Below are positions 43,824 through 49,749 of a stretch of 49,749 bases of DNA, one piece after another; within the stretch, counting starts at the first letter, position 1; every line of letters starts with the position of its first letter. Source of the stretch: an uncultured Clostridium sp. (lineage in GTDB: Bacteria; Bacillota; Clostridia; TANB77; CAG-508); NCBI GenBank assembly GCA_900555835.1, contig USMK01000010.1, positions 1 to 49,749 on the forward strand. Direction: 5' to 3'. A program made the position numbers and the translations under genes. Under the pieces are notes generated by a model that worked only from the letters and a program-made list of their open reading frames with translations, was not told the origin of the DNA and made no database searches.

Positions 43824-44342
43824 ATGAGACTTAACAAAATAACATCCATTTTAATGGCATTATGCTTTTCGTTTAGCGTACTTATGCCAACAGCAGTTGC
43901 ACTGGCGGCTCCACCGCCTAGACCACCACAAAATCGGCCTGTTAGACCACCTCAGAGACCTCCTCAACATAGGCCTCCACAAGGTAACTTTCGCAGACCT
44001 CCTGCTCATAAGCAAACACCGAAAAGGGATTTTCACTCTATGCAAGAGCGTCAGCGTCGCTATGAAAGAATGCAAAGAGAGCAACGCAGACGTATAGTTA
44101 ATCCTAACCGCCATTATCAGAGAAATAGATATCGTTATGATAGAAATTATTACTATTATGACGGCTATCGTTACCCTCGTAGAGCTTATGATGGTTGGTA
44201 TCGCCATCATCACTACTCTATGCACTCTGACGACTGGCTCAGAATGTTGGGTCCAGCACTGTTCTTTGCTGCATTGAGTAGTATTGGCAACAACTCTACC
44301 GTAGTAGCTGATCAGTATGGCAATGTGGTCTATATTGATTAA
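43824..44342 (+). CDS. Secreted Arg/Pro-rich basic protein, unrecognised
   Basis: The 172 residues have a signal peptide (about 1-28, LMPTAVALAA) and a basic Pro-rich region with repeated RPPQ(N/H)RP units (about 30-60). Next come an Arg/Gln-rich charged segment (QERQRRYERMQREQRRR), a Tyr/Arg/His-rich segment, and a hydrophobic C-terminal helix (about 143-155) ending NVVYID. The high positive charge suggests binding to cell wall or nucleic acid, which is inference only. CGC/CGT Arg codons are frequent, unlike the AGA-rich neighbours, which suggests a different origin. AAAGGAGGAAG precedes the ATG. Confidence 0.78.
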   Translation: MRLNKITSILMALCFSFSVLMPTAVALAAPPPRPPQNRPVRPPQRPPQHRPPQGNFRRPPAHKQTPKRDFHSMQERQRRYERMQREQRRRIVNPNRHYQRNRYRYDRNYYYYDGYRYPRRAYDGWYRHHHYSMHSDDWLRMLGPALFFAALSSIGNNSTVVADQYGNVVYID

Positions 44343-44350
44343 AGTCTCAT

Positions 44351-44387
44351 AACCGAGGAAAACTTACATTAGTTTTCCTCGGTTTTT
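44351..44387 (+). terminator. Terminator of Arg/Pro-rich protein gene
   Basis: AACCGAGGAAAACT-TACATT-AGTTTTCCTCGGTT stem-loop followed by TTT, just past the stop codon. Confidence 0.88.
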
Positions 44388-44389
44388 AC

Positions 44390-44418
44390 TTGCTTATTCT
44401 ATTTTTACGTGATATAAT
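44390..44418 (+). promoter_or_regulatory. SigmaA promoter of zinc-ribbon gene
   Basis: TTGCTT (44390-44395), a 17-bp spacer and TATAAT (44413-44418), about 97 bp before the start codon. Confidence 0.65.
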
Positions 44419-44515
44419 GCTCTTATTAAATTTATTAATTAAGACTTTTATCTTTCTTTTTAGAATATAAGTGTCCAATTATTAATTTAAAATTCTAAAA
44501 AGGAGGAATTTCATA

Positions 44516-44671
44516 ATGGCAGACAAAACATTAGTATGCAAAGATTGTGGTGCTGAATTTGTTTTCACAGAAGGCGAACAAGCATTTTACGCAGAAAAAG
44601 GATTTGAAAATGATCCAGTAAGATGTCCAGCTTGCAGAAAAGCAAGAAAACAAAATAGAAATAACCACTAA
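44516..44671 (+). CDS. Small zinc-ribbon protein
   Basis: This 51-residue protein carries two CxxC pairs: CKDCGAEFVFTEGEQAFYAEKG (Cys 8 and 11) and RCPACRKARK (Cys 37 and 40). It matches the 'probable zinc-ribbon' mini-proteins common in Clostridia, with AFYAEKGFENDPVRCPACR as the family core. It presumably binds one zinc ion; the target is not known. AAAAAGGAGGAATTTCATA precedes the ATG. It has its own promoter and terminator. Confidence 0.9.
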   Translation: MADKTLVCKDCGAEFVFTEGEQAFYAEKGFENDPVRCPACRKARKQNRNNH

Positions 44672-44678
44672 TAAAATA

Positions 44679-44717
44679 AAAAAATAGTCAAAGTTTTAAA
44701 GCTTTGACTATTTTTTT
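44679..44717. terminator. Bidirectional terminator, zinc-ribbon gene / spoIIID
   Basis: AAAAATAGTCAAAG/CTTTGACTATTTTT stem with A-run left and T-run right, shared by the converging genes. Confidence 0.88.
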
Positions 44718-44982
44718 AACTTGCTTTATCATTATTATGCGAATACTTCATTTTAGTTGCCATTCCGCCTCTGATATGGCGTTCTGCCTTATTTTCGTCT
44801 AAAACATTTCTTACCTCCTGAGCTAATGCATAATTTATTTTTAGCAGTCTTTTGCTAATATCCATATGTACAGTTGACTTAGAAATCCCAAATTTTTTCG
44901 CAGCTCCCCTTACTGTATCTTTTGAATCTATAATATAATGTGCCAACTTACAAGCACGTTCTTCTATTGATATTCCCTTCAT
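44716..44982 (-). CDS. spoIIID: Sporulation regulator SpoIIID
   Basis: SpoIIID is the DNA-binding switch protein of the mother cell, acting between sigmaE and sigmaK. The 88 residues have the helix-turn-helix TVRGAAKKFGISKSTVHMDISKRLLKIN (about 23-50) and the C-terminal basic block RHIRGGMATKMKYS, both typical. A 14-bp hairpin lies between it and the upstream yhgE-like gene. Confidence 0.95.
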   Translation of the reverse strand: MKGISIEERACKLAHYIIDSKDTVRGAAKKFGISKSTVHMDISKRLLKINYALAQEVRNVLDENKAERHIRGGMATKMKYSHNNDKAS

Positions 44983-44991
44983 AAAGAAACC

Positions 44992-45031
44992 CCCATCACG
45001 AATACTTTTGTTTAATTGTATTCGTGATGGG
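44992..45031 (-). terminator. Hairpin between yhgE-like gene and spoIIID
   Basis: A perfect 14-bp stem CCCATCACGAATAC and its complement around a 12-base loop. On the minus strand it is followed by GGGTTTCTTT, a weak T-tract. It is probably the terminator of the yhgE-like gene and lies 10 bp from the spoIIID start codon. Confidence 0.6.
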
Positions 45032-45056
45032 AGTGTATTAGAACTATATTGTTTTA

Positions 45057-47108
45057 TTATTTCTTATCGTTCTTCTCTACTATTTTTTGCGCTTCTTCCA
45101 TGGCTTTTTTATTTCTGAATTCTTCGGCTTTTTCTCTACCTTTTTTCAAGATTTGTAGTACAATTGTTACAGCTAAGAAACAAGCGAATATTCCAAGTAA
45201 TGCATATACATTTGGTGCAATTAGTCCAGCATCTCTTGATATTATAGCTTCTCTGAACAATCCAATTGTATATGTCATTGGCATATATGGGTTAATAGCT
45301 TGGAAGAAACTTGGTTCTGTTTCTATTGGGAATGTTCCTCCACTTGCCGCTAATTGTAATACCAATAGCACAATTGCTAAGAATTTTCCAATATCTCCGA
45401 GCTGAGTTATTAATAATTGTATCATTGCTACAAAAACTAAACTTACTAAGATACATGTTGTATAGTATAGCCAAATGTTTGTTACACTAAATCCTAAAAT
45501 TAGTTTTAATGCAAATGCCATTACAACCGCTTGTGCTACCGCAATTCCTATGTAGCATAGGTTTCTTAAATATTTGTTTTTAGCACCTTTTCCTAAAAGT
45601 TTAAATCTCTTGTCATAATCATAATAGAATACAACAAATGACATCAATGAACCTACCCATAATGAAATTGACATAAAGTATGGAGCAAATGCTACACCAT
45701 ATGAGCTTACCTCTCCATGATCAACTTCGTTTATTTCTACTGGTTCTTTTACAAATTCGCTTAAACCATCTAGTTTAGTTAATTCTTGTTTTGCATCTGT
45801 AATTCCATCTTCAACTTCTGTTTTGAATGTAGAAAGTCCATCTGATAATTCATTTCCACCATTTACAAGTTTTGTTGCACCTTCGTCTAATGAAGCAATT
45901 CCTTCTACAACTCTACCAGAATTTTCTTGTAATTGTTTTAATCCATTTTGTAAATCTTGACTACCATTTACTAATTTTTGGCTTCCACTTCTTGCTTGTT
46001 GTATTGCAGAATTTAATTTAGCAACACCGCCTTTAAGTTCTGCTAATCCACTAGCTTTTGAGCTTAATGTTTGAATTCCTGTATTTAAAGTTTTAACACT
46101 TCCTGTAAGTTGACTTCCTGATGTATTTAATTTTTCAATACTTCCAGATTGTTTTATAGCTTTTGCTGTTCCATATATTTGTTTTATATTCGCATCTTGT
46201 AATAAAGTTTGATTTGCTTCTACATATCCAATTATCCCATCTAATAATTTGGTTACATTTCCATTTAAAGCAGTAACTCCACTAACATAATTTTGAACAC
46301 CTGTATTTAATTGTTCACTACCAGTGCTTAATTTTGTTACAGCTCCTTGTAATTCGTCTAATGAAGCAACACTTTCTGCTAATGTTGAACTTCCACTAGC
46401 AATTTCATTTAAACCACTATTTAGGTCGTTCATTCCTGAACTTAATGTTTTACTTCCATCATAAGCACTACTTACACCATTGTCAAATTCTGTATAACTT
46501 GAACTCAAATTACTTGTTCCATCTTTTAAATCTTTAAGTCCATTATTTAAAGTACCTGTTCCATCTTGAACTTCTGTTATAGCACTACTTATATCTTCCA
46601 TCTTATTTGGAACTTCTGCTAATTTGTCACTTAATGTATTAACAACCTTTTCATTAACCTCTTGTGTTACTTCTTTTTGAACCTTCTCTACTACTTTGTT
46701 AATAATTTGAGAAGCTAAATAACTGCTCTTTTGGTTTGGTGAATATGTTATTGTTGCAGTTTGCTTGTTTTCTGAATCTGCACTATTTAGTTTTTCTGTA
46801 AAATCTTCTGGAATAGTTATTGTTGCATAATATTCTTTATTAACCAAACCATCTTGCGCCTCTTCTTCGTCAATTACAGTAAACTTCATTGTAGCATTTT
46901 CAAGCAATTTGTCTGTTAATTCCTTTCCTAAATTTTCACTATCATTTCCTTTATCTTTATTTACAATTGCAACTGGTATTCCTTCCAAATTTCCATATGG
47001 ATCCCAGAATGCTTTTAAGTAAAATCCACTATAAAGCAAAGGAATTATAATAATTGCAATAATTACAATGGCTTTAAACCATTTTGAATTTGTTACTTTA
47101 TTACTCAT
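45057..47108 (-). CDS. YhgE/Pip domain membrane protein
   Basis: This 683-residue YhgE/Pip-family membrane protein has an N-terminal helix (about 12-33) with the signature WDPYGNLEGIPVAIVNKDKG, then a long outer helical region (about 170-475) with repeated 'L-x-x-G-x-x-x-L-x-x-G' units. C-terminal helices (about 490-515, 535-560, 565-590, 598-618, 645-668) form an ABC-2-like transmembrane domain. Family members include the phage infection protein Pip and partners of type VII secretion (EsaA). It is co-transcribed with a TetR regulator 18 bp upstream, so it is probably induced by a ligand, perhaps a membrane-active compound. Confidence 0.9.
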   Translation of the reverse strand: MSNKVTNSKWFKAIVIIAIIIIPLLYSGFYLKAFWDPYGNLEGIPVAIVNKDKGNDSENLGKELTDKLLENATMKFTVIDEEEAQDGLVNKEYYATITIPEDFTEKLNSADSENKQTATITYSPNQKSSYLASQIINKVVEKVQKEVTQEVNEKVVNTLSDKLAEVPNKMEDISSAITEVQDGTGTLNNGLKDLKDGTSNLSSSYTEFDNGVSSAYDGSKTLSSGMNDLNSGLNEIASGSSTLAESVASLDELQGAVTKLSTGSEQLNTGVQNYVSGVTALNGNVTKLLDGIIGYVEANQTLLQDANIKQIYGTAKAIKQSGSIEKLNTSGSQLTGSVKTLNTGIQTLSSKASGLAELKGGVAKLNSAIQQARSGSQKLVNGSQDLQNGLKQLQENSGRVVEGIASLDEGATKLVNGGNELSDGLSTFKTEVEDGITDAKQELTKLDGLSEFVKEPVEINEVDHGEVSSYGVAFAPYFMSISLWVGSLMSFVVFYYDYDKRFKLLGKGAKNKYLRNLCYIGIAVAQAVVMAFALKLILGFSVTNIWLYYTTCILVSLVFVAMIQLLITQLGDIGKFLAIVLLVLQLAASGGTFPIETEPSFFQAINPYMPMTYTIGLFREAIISRDAGLIAPNVYALLGIFACFLAVTIVLQILKKGREKAEEFRNKKAMEEAQKIVEKNDKK

Positions 47109-47126
47109 AACTCTTACCTCCTAAAT

Positions 47127-47690
47127 TTAATTAAGTATGCCTTCTTTTAAAACTCTAAGTATACTATCTGATACTTCTTTCTCATTTATAATCTTATCTT
47201 TTGCTTTATATTCATACATTAGTGATGTATATACCCTGTAAATTATAAAAGCCGCTAAATCTGGATCACATTCTTTTATGTATTTGTTTTTAATAGCAAG
47301 TTTAATTTTCTCTTTCAGGTAACTTTGAACTGAATTATCTATCATATTCAAATTATTTATTACAGCTTCATTTCTTAAATCCTCTGCATCACTTACCATT
47401 TTCACAACAAATTTAGCATCTTTTCTATATTTCAATAATTCATATACAGTTTGATGGATTTTATCAATAAAACTACATTCCAGCTTTTCGTTTTTTTCTA
47501 TAATCTGCTTCATATTTTCAATCTCTTCTAAAACAAAATATTGAAACAACTCGTCTTTATCCTTAAAATATGAATATATTGTTTTCTTAGTAACTTTCGA
47601 CTTCTTAGCAATCTCGTCCATGCTAACTTTCTTATACCCATAAAGTGAAAATAACTCCCTCGCAGCCTCAATTATCTGTTCCTTCTTCAT
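47127..47690 (-). CDS. TetR-family transcriptional regulator
   Basis: The 187 residues start with a TetR helix-turn-helix domain (EAARELFSLYGYKKVSMDEIAKKSKVTKKTIYSYFKDKDELF, about 8-50) and a divergent ligand-binding half. It is the first gene of a two-gene operon with the yhgE-like gene. Two palindromes, one overlapping the -10, lie in the promoter and suggest autorepression. Confidence 0.93.
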   Translation of the reverse strand: MKKEQIIEAARELFSLYGYKKVSMDEIAKKSKVTKKTIYSYFKDKDELFQYFVLEEIENMKQIIEKNEKLECSFIDKIHQTVYELLKYRKDAKFVVKMVSDAEDLRNEAVINNLNMIDNSVQSYLKEKIKLAIKNKYIKECDPDLAAFIIYRVYTSLMYEYKAKDKIINEKEVSDSILRVLKEGILN

Positions 47691-47712
47691 AATCCCAGGC
47701 CCCCTTTTACAC

Positions 47713-47768
47713 TAGTATACTATTTTAGTAACTTAGTATATTATACTCTGATTTTTGGTATTTGTCAA
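47713..47768 (-). promoter_or_regulatory. Consensus promoter and palindromic operators of tetR-yhgE
   Basis: On the minus strand perfect TTGACA (47763-47768), a 17-bp spacer and TATAAT (47740-47745). A perfect 13-bp palindrome AGTATA-T-TATACT (47735-47747) covers the -10, and a second palindrome TAGTATACTA (47713-47722) lies at the start of the transcript. These are likely TetR operators. Confidence 0.75.
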
Positions 47769-47819
47769 CTATTTTGGAAAAAATTTAAGATAGCAGTGAT
47801 TAGAGTCTGTGAGAAAAAG

Positions 47820-47857
47820 AAAAACGATATATCTTTTTTGGCTATATCGTTTTTTTA
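47820..47857 (-). terminator. Terminator downstream of type III TA locus
   Basis: AAAAACGATATA...TATATCGTTTTTTT stem-loop on the 3' side of the decayed toxin gene. Confidence 0.8.
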
Positions 47858-47963
47858 TATACCAAAAATAAAAGATAAAGACCGATATCTTTACCTTTTG
47901 ATTTGACAGTGCCAACTTATTGATAATATTCACCTGATTTTAAAACTGTAATAAGATATTAAA

Positions 47964-48219
47964 TTACTTCACTAATATTTTCTTCATTTCAATTATATCA
48001 TAGAATGGAATATTAATTCCTTTTTTATATTGATTTATATTTTTCCACTTTACTAGATATTGGAACAAACCAAATTATATCTTTATTTTCTGTATCATTA
48101 AAACAAAAATAACACGGTCTTTTATTACCATTTTCCTTATTTTCCATTAATTTATATCCTTTAAATATATCAAAAAATTCGTCTTTTATAAAATAAAATT
48201 TCCCATTTTCAACTTTCAT
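47964..48219 (-). pseudogene. Type III TA toxin (CptN/ToxN-like), decayed
   Basis: The start at 48219 follows GAGGTAAAA and gives MKVENGKFYFIKDEFFDIF, then RPCYFCF and IIWFVPISSKVEKYKSI, the N-terminal third of the CptN/ToxN/AbiQ endoribonuclease family. The frame stops after 64 residues (48025). A second frame (47964-48029) continues YKKGINIPFYDIIEMKKIL, which looks like the family's C-terminal helix. About half of a normal ~150-residue toxin is missing, so an internal deletion plus frameshift is likely. The upstream RNA repeats and terminator are intact. Confidence 0.72.
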
Positions 48220-48235
48220 TTTTACCTCATTTCTA

Positions 48236-48270
48236 ATAAAAAATCTACCTCCGAAAAGGTAGATTTTCAT
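48236..48270 (-). terminator. Terminator between type III antitoxin and toxin
   Basis: Minus-strand AATCTACC-TTTTCGGA-GGTAGATT followed by TTTT lies between the antitoxin repeats and the toxin start, the standard type III TA layout in which read-through makes a little toxin mRNA. Confidence 0.85.
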
Positions 48271-48366
48271 TAACATTTGTCCACCTACGCATTTATTTGT
48301 CGCAAGTAGGGTTGCGAGTAACATTAGCACACCTATGCACTTTTACCCCGCAAATAGGGTTGCGGC
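48271..48366 (-). repeat. 2 x 48-bp tandem repeats of antitoxin RNA
   Basis: Plus-strand units both start TAACATT and share ACCTA(C/T)GCA and CGCAA(G/A)TAGGGTTGCG. The period is exactly 48 bp and a third unit begins at 48367. Confidence 0.88.
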
Positions 48367-48383
48367 TAACATTTGATTGGACA

Positions 48384-48445
48384 AGATACTTCTTTGTATC
48401 TCTAATATTATATTCATTATAACCTTTTTTATTACTAAATGTCAA
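48384..48445 (-). promoter_or_regulatory. Consensus promoter of type III TA locus
   Basis: On the minus strand TTGACA (48440-48445), an 18-bp spacer and TATAAT (48416-48421). The transcript would begin near 48409 and soon form a small hairpin GATAC-AAAGAA-GTATC (48385-48400). Confidence 0.78.
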
Positions 48446-48451
48446 GACTAT

Positions 48452-49174
48452 TCATATTAATAGCATATACTCTCCATTTTTTACCTTTCCCAATATATTT
48501 AATTTTATAAAATCTTTAAAAATCTTATTTATACCATATGTTGATATTTCTAATTTTTTTGCTATTTCACTTTGCGTATTTAAAATCAACTTTTGTTCGT
48601 TGGCACTTTTAAATAGATATTCTATTACTTTATATTGATTTAAATTAGATCCTTGTAATAATTTTAAAAATAAATATCTGTCTATTACCATAACTTCACT
48701 TTCATTATTTATTATCATAAGTTTTTGAAACGCCGAATATGCCTGTTTATGTGCTAGTTTATTAGTTTCTCTTGATATCCATTTAATTCTAAAACTGCAA
48801 TTTTTCTTTGATAATACTTTTTTAACTCGTTCATACGTTTGTTTAATAGTATTTGATAAGGCTACATTATTTTCAAAAACTTTTATGCGTTCTTTCTCTT
48901 TAATAAAGAAATCTCTTGCAACAGAGCAATCTGTTCTTAGCCAAAATTTTTGAGTAATATTCTTTTCCATTAAACTTCCTTGTATAAGATTTATTGCTTG
49001 AAAAATGGCAAAGACTTCGCATTCCGTTGAATTTTTTAATTGAATATTACATTTTTTTGCAAAGCTTTTTAGTATTTTCTTTTGTTGCATAACAACAATA
49101 GCATAAGTTCCTACCTTAGTCGTTGCATCAAAACTTGCATCTGTAAAAATTTCGTATATTCTTGATATTTCCAT
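48452..49174 (-). CDS. RNase H-fold protein with C-terminal winged helix
   Basis: Residues 5-150 match the RNase H fold: D12 in IFTDASFD, E51/E53 in STECEVFAIFQAI and D82 in LRTDCS are at the positions of the first three acidic residues of RNase HI. The fourth is replaced by His142 in NKLAHKQA, where NKxAD.LA is usual. Residues 165-240 look like a winged helix-turn-helix (EIAKKLEISTYGINKIFKDFIKLNIL). I do not know this combination. The gene has a consensus promoter (49220-49248) and AAGGAGATAATA before the ATG. It sits between the type III TA locus and a candidate DGR target gene. The role is unknown. Confidence 0.68.
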   Translation of the reverse strand: MEISRIYEIFTDASFDATTKVGTYAIVVMQQKKILKSFAKKCNIQLKNSTECEVFAIFQAINLIQGSLMEKNITQKFWLRTDCSVARDFFIKEKERIKVFENNVALSNTIKQTYERVKKVLSKKNCSFRIKWISRETNKLAHKQAYSAFQKLMIINNESEVMVIDRYLFLKLLQGSNLNQYKVIEYLFKSANEQKLILNTQSEIAKKLEISTYGINKIFKDFIKLNILGKVKNGEYMLLI

Positions 49175-49219
49175 TATTATCTCCTTATTTTAATTTGTCA
49201 TTTTGTTAGTTCGTATTCT

Positions 49220-49248
49220 ATTATATTGTATATTTTTCTTTTTGTCAA
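49220..49248 (-). promoter_or_regulatory. Consensus promoter of RNase H-like gene
   Basis: On the minus strand perfect TTGACA (49243-49248), a 17-bp spacer and TATAAT (49220-49225). Confidence 0.8.
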
Positions 49249-49282
49249 TATCTACTCTGATTTATATATTATTCTAATAAGT

Positions 49283-49317
49283 AAAACGACATAGTTATAT
49301 TTTTACTACGTCGTTTT
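49283..49317 (-). terminator. Hairpin/terminator after candidate DGR target gene
   Basis: AAAACGACATAGT...ACTACGTCGTTTT: 13-bp arms with one mismatch around a 9-base AT-rich loop. On the minus strand it ends the lectin-like gene's transcript. Confidence 0.7.
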
Positions 49318-49347
49318 ATTTGAATTATATTAAAAAATGTCCACACT

Positions 49348-49373
49348 ACTTGACAAGATCACTTGACAAGATC
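49348..49373. repeat. Perfect 13-bp tandem duplication
   Basis: ACTTGACAAGATC occurs twice head to tail directly downstream of the lectin-like gene. It may be a target-site scar or replication slippage. Confidence 0.8.
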
Positions 49374-49394
49374 TAAAAAGTCTTCTTTGGTTAT

Positions 49395-49749
49395 TTACAT
49401 ACTTAAATCATATGTATTTCCATTTGGTACTAATTGGACATTAGATTTTAGACAAACTATGGCACGCAACCCCGCATAGTAGTTGCCATAGGCGCTGCAG
49501 TACACATCGCCGTCGTAGGTCACATAAATCAAACTGCTGTCGCCGCGGGCAGACGGAGAAGCAAGCCAGTATGCATAAGCTTTTGTCGGATCACTTATTA
49601 CATATAGATTTTCTAATTCACTTGTGCTTAATCCACTTATTAAATAACTATAACTACTATCTGTATTCCATTTTACTTTATATCCATTAGCATCTGTTAC
49701 TTCTTCCTCTATATACTTTTCTGTATGCGTTGCTTTATATGATGCATTA
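49395..49749 (-). CDS. Partial C-type-lectin-like protein, candidate DGR target (3' end)
   Basis: The last 117 residues are visible; the 5' end is outside the window. The C-terminus has YWLASPS, then a Tyr/Asp/Gly-rich region, and GLRAIVCLKSNVQL. This resembles the FGE/DUF1566/DUF6273-type C-terminal lectin fold, in which YW.ASP and G(V/L)RPVV are usual. Codons 60-99 (49452-49571) form a GC-rich patch with 18 of 40 codons ending in C, against 1 of 59 before and 1 of 18 after. The surface-exposed variable domain is inferred, as is the DGR link. Function could be adhesion or ligand binding. Confidence 0.72.
   Translation of the reverse strand, partial: NASYKATHTEKYIEEEVTDANGYKVKWNTDSSYSYLISGLSTSELENLYVISDPTKAYAYWLASPSARGDSSLIYVTYDGDVYCSAYGNYYAGLRAIVCLKSNVQLVPNGNTYDLSM
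49452..49571 (-). other. Candidate DGR variable repeat (VR)
   Basis: This ~120-bp GC-rich patch at the 3' end of a lectin-like gene is full of NNC codons (GCC, CGC, GGC, GAC, AGC, ACC, TAC, TGC). That is what adenine-directed mutagenesis of AAC-rich template codons would leave. It ends with a G/C-rich GCGGGGTTGCG that could act like an IMH. No RT or template repeat is in this window. Confidence 0.6.

Larger units (their letters stand above)
48236..48409 (-). ncRNA. Type III antitoxin RNA (two pseudoknot repeats)
   Basis: Two perfect-length 48-nt tandem units (48271-48318 and 48319-48366) plus a partial third (from 48367) precede the terminator. In RNA sense each unit has a hairpin CGCAA-CCCUA(C/U)-UUGCG whose loop pairs with a downstream (G/A)UAGG, an H-type pseudoknot. 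The C-G pair in one unit is U-A in the other and the stem is extended by a matching C-G in the second, so pairing is conserved. In type III systems such RNAs wrap and inhibit the toxin. A consensus promoter stands upstream. Confidence 0.85.

Noticed and set aside
43860..44225. Open frames antisense to the Arg/Pro-rich gene
   Set aside because: They are Ile/Arg-rich shadows without ribosome sites; the plus-strand gene has a signal peptide, promoter and terminator.
48220..48330. N-terminal extension of the 101-residue frame over the antitoxin repeats
   Set aside because: The extension would translate the antitoxin and terminator; a ribosome site and family-type start lie at 48219.
48271..48380. 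Tandem repeats that might be a short CRISPR array
   Set aside because: The 48-bp units have no repeat/spacer division, fold into pseudoknots with compensatory changes, and stand between a promoter and a terminator before a toxin-like gene.
48452..49394. Search for a DGR reverse transcriptase or template repeat beside the candidate VR
   Set aside because: No RT motif (such as a YxDD box) and no second GC-rich NNC-type patch was found in this stretch, so a complete DGR cannot be claimed in the window.

Overview
The window looks like a chromosomal segment of an AT-rich, spore-forming, Gram-positive Clostridia-type bacterium. The evidence is strong A/T third-position codon bias, AGGAGG-type ribosome sites, many Rho-independent terminators, and sporulation genes (spoVG, spoIVB, spoIIID, yqfC/yqfD, an alpha/beta SASP, a CtpB-like protease) without outer-membrane genes. 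No rRNA or tRNA gene, CRISPR array or complete transposase gene was seen. Species cannot be named from the sequence.

Layout. 1-6.4 kb: MacB/FtsX-type ABC transporter, a small LRV/HEAT-repeat protein, and a sensor kinase with a frameshifted OmpR-type regulator. 6.4-11.4 kb: metG, spoVG, murC (+ strand) and spoIVB. 11.5-23.7 kb: a minus-strand operon for a Tad-like (type IV filament-like) apparatus: SAF/CpaB-like protein, two divergent ParA/MinD-like proteins, a secretion ATPase, a fused TadB/TadC-like membrane protein, six small pilin-like proteins and a large surface-type protein. The ATPase carries two single-base frameshifts and one pilin-like gene carries one. 23.9-25.5 kb: SASP, long-form Hpf and a heptad-repeat coiled-coil protein. 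25.6-32.5 kb: housekeeping/sporulation operon yqfC-yqfD-(unknown)-ybeY-dgkA fusion-DUF3048-era-yqzL-recO. 32.5-37.9 kb: ftsE-ftsX, two tandem CwlO/EnvC-like M23 hydrolases and an S41 protease, a cell-wall/division cluster. 38-41.2 kb: split transketolase, a 262-bp inverted repeat, and a DUF421/DUF4363 pair. 41.3-47.7 kb: YvlD-like membrane protein, glmU, two secreted low-complexity proteins, a zinc-ribbon mini-protein, spoIIID, and a YhgE/Pip export-type protein with its TetR regulator.

The last 2 kb is accessory DNA. It contains a type III toxin-antitoxin locus: a consensus promoter, two 48-nt repeats that fold as covarying pseudoknots, a terminator, and a decayed CptN/ToxN-like toxin. Next comes an RNase H-fold protein fused to a winged-helix domain. 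At the right edge is the 3' end of a C-type-lectin-like gene. Its C-terminal ~117 bp is a GC-rich patch full of NNC codons, as expected for a diversity-generating retroelement (DGR) variable region. No reverse transcriptase or template repeat lies inside the window.

Three copies of a ~50-bp REP-like hairpin element, all in one orientation, sit at or near gene 3' ends; two supply the stop codon. All gene assignments rest on motif recognition and context, without database searches.
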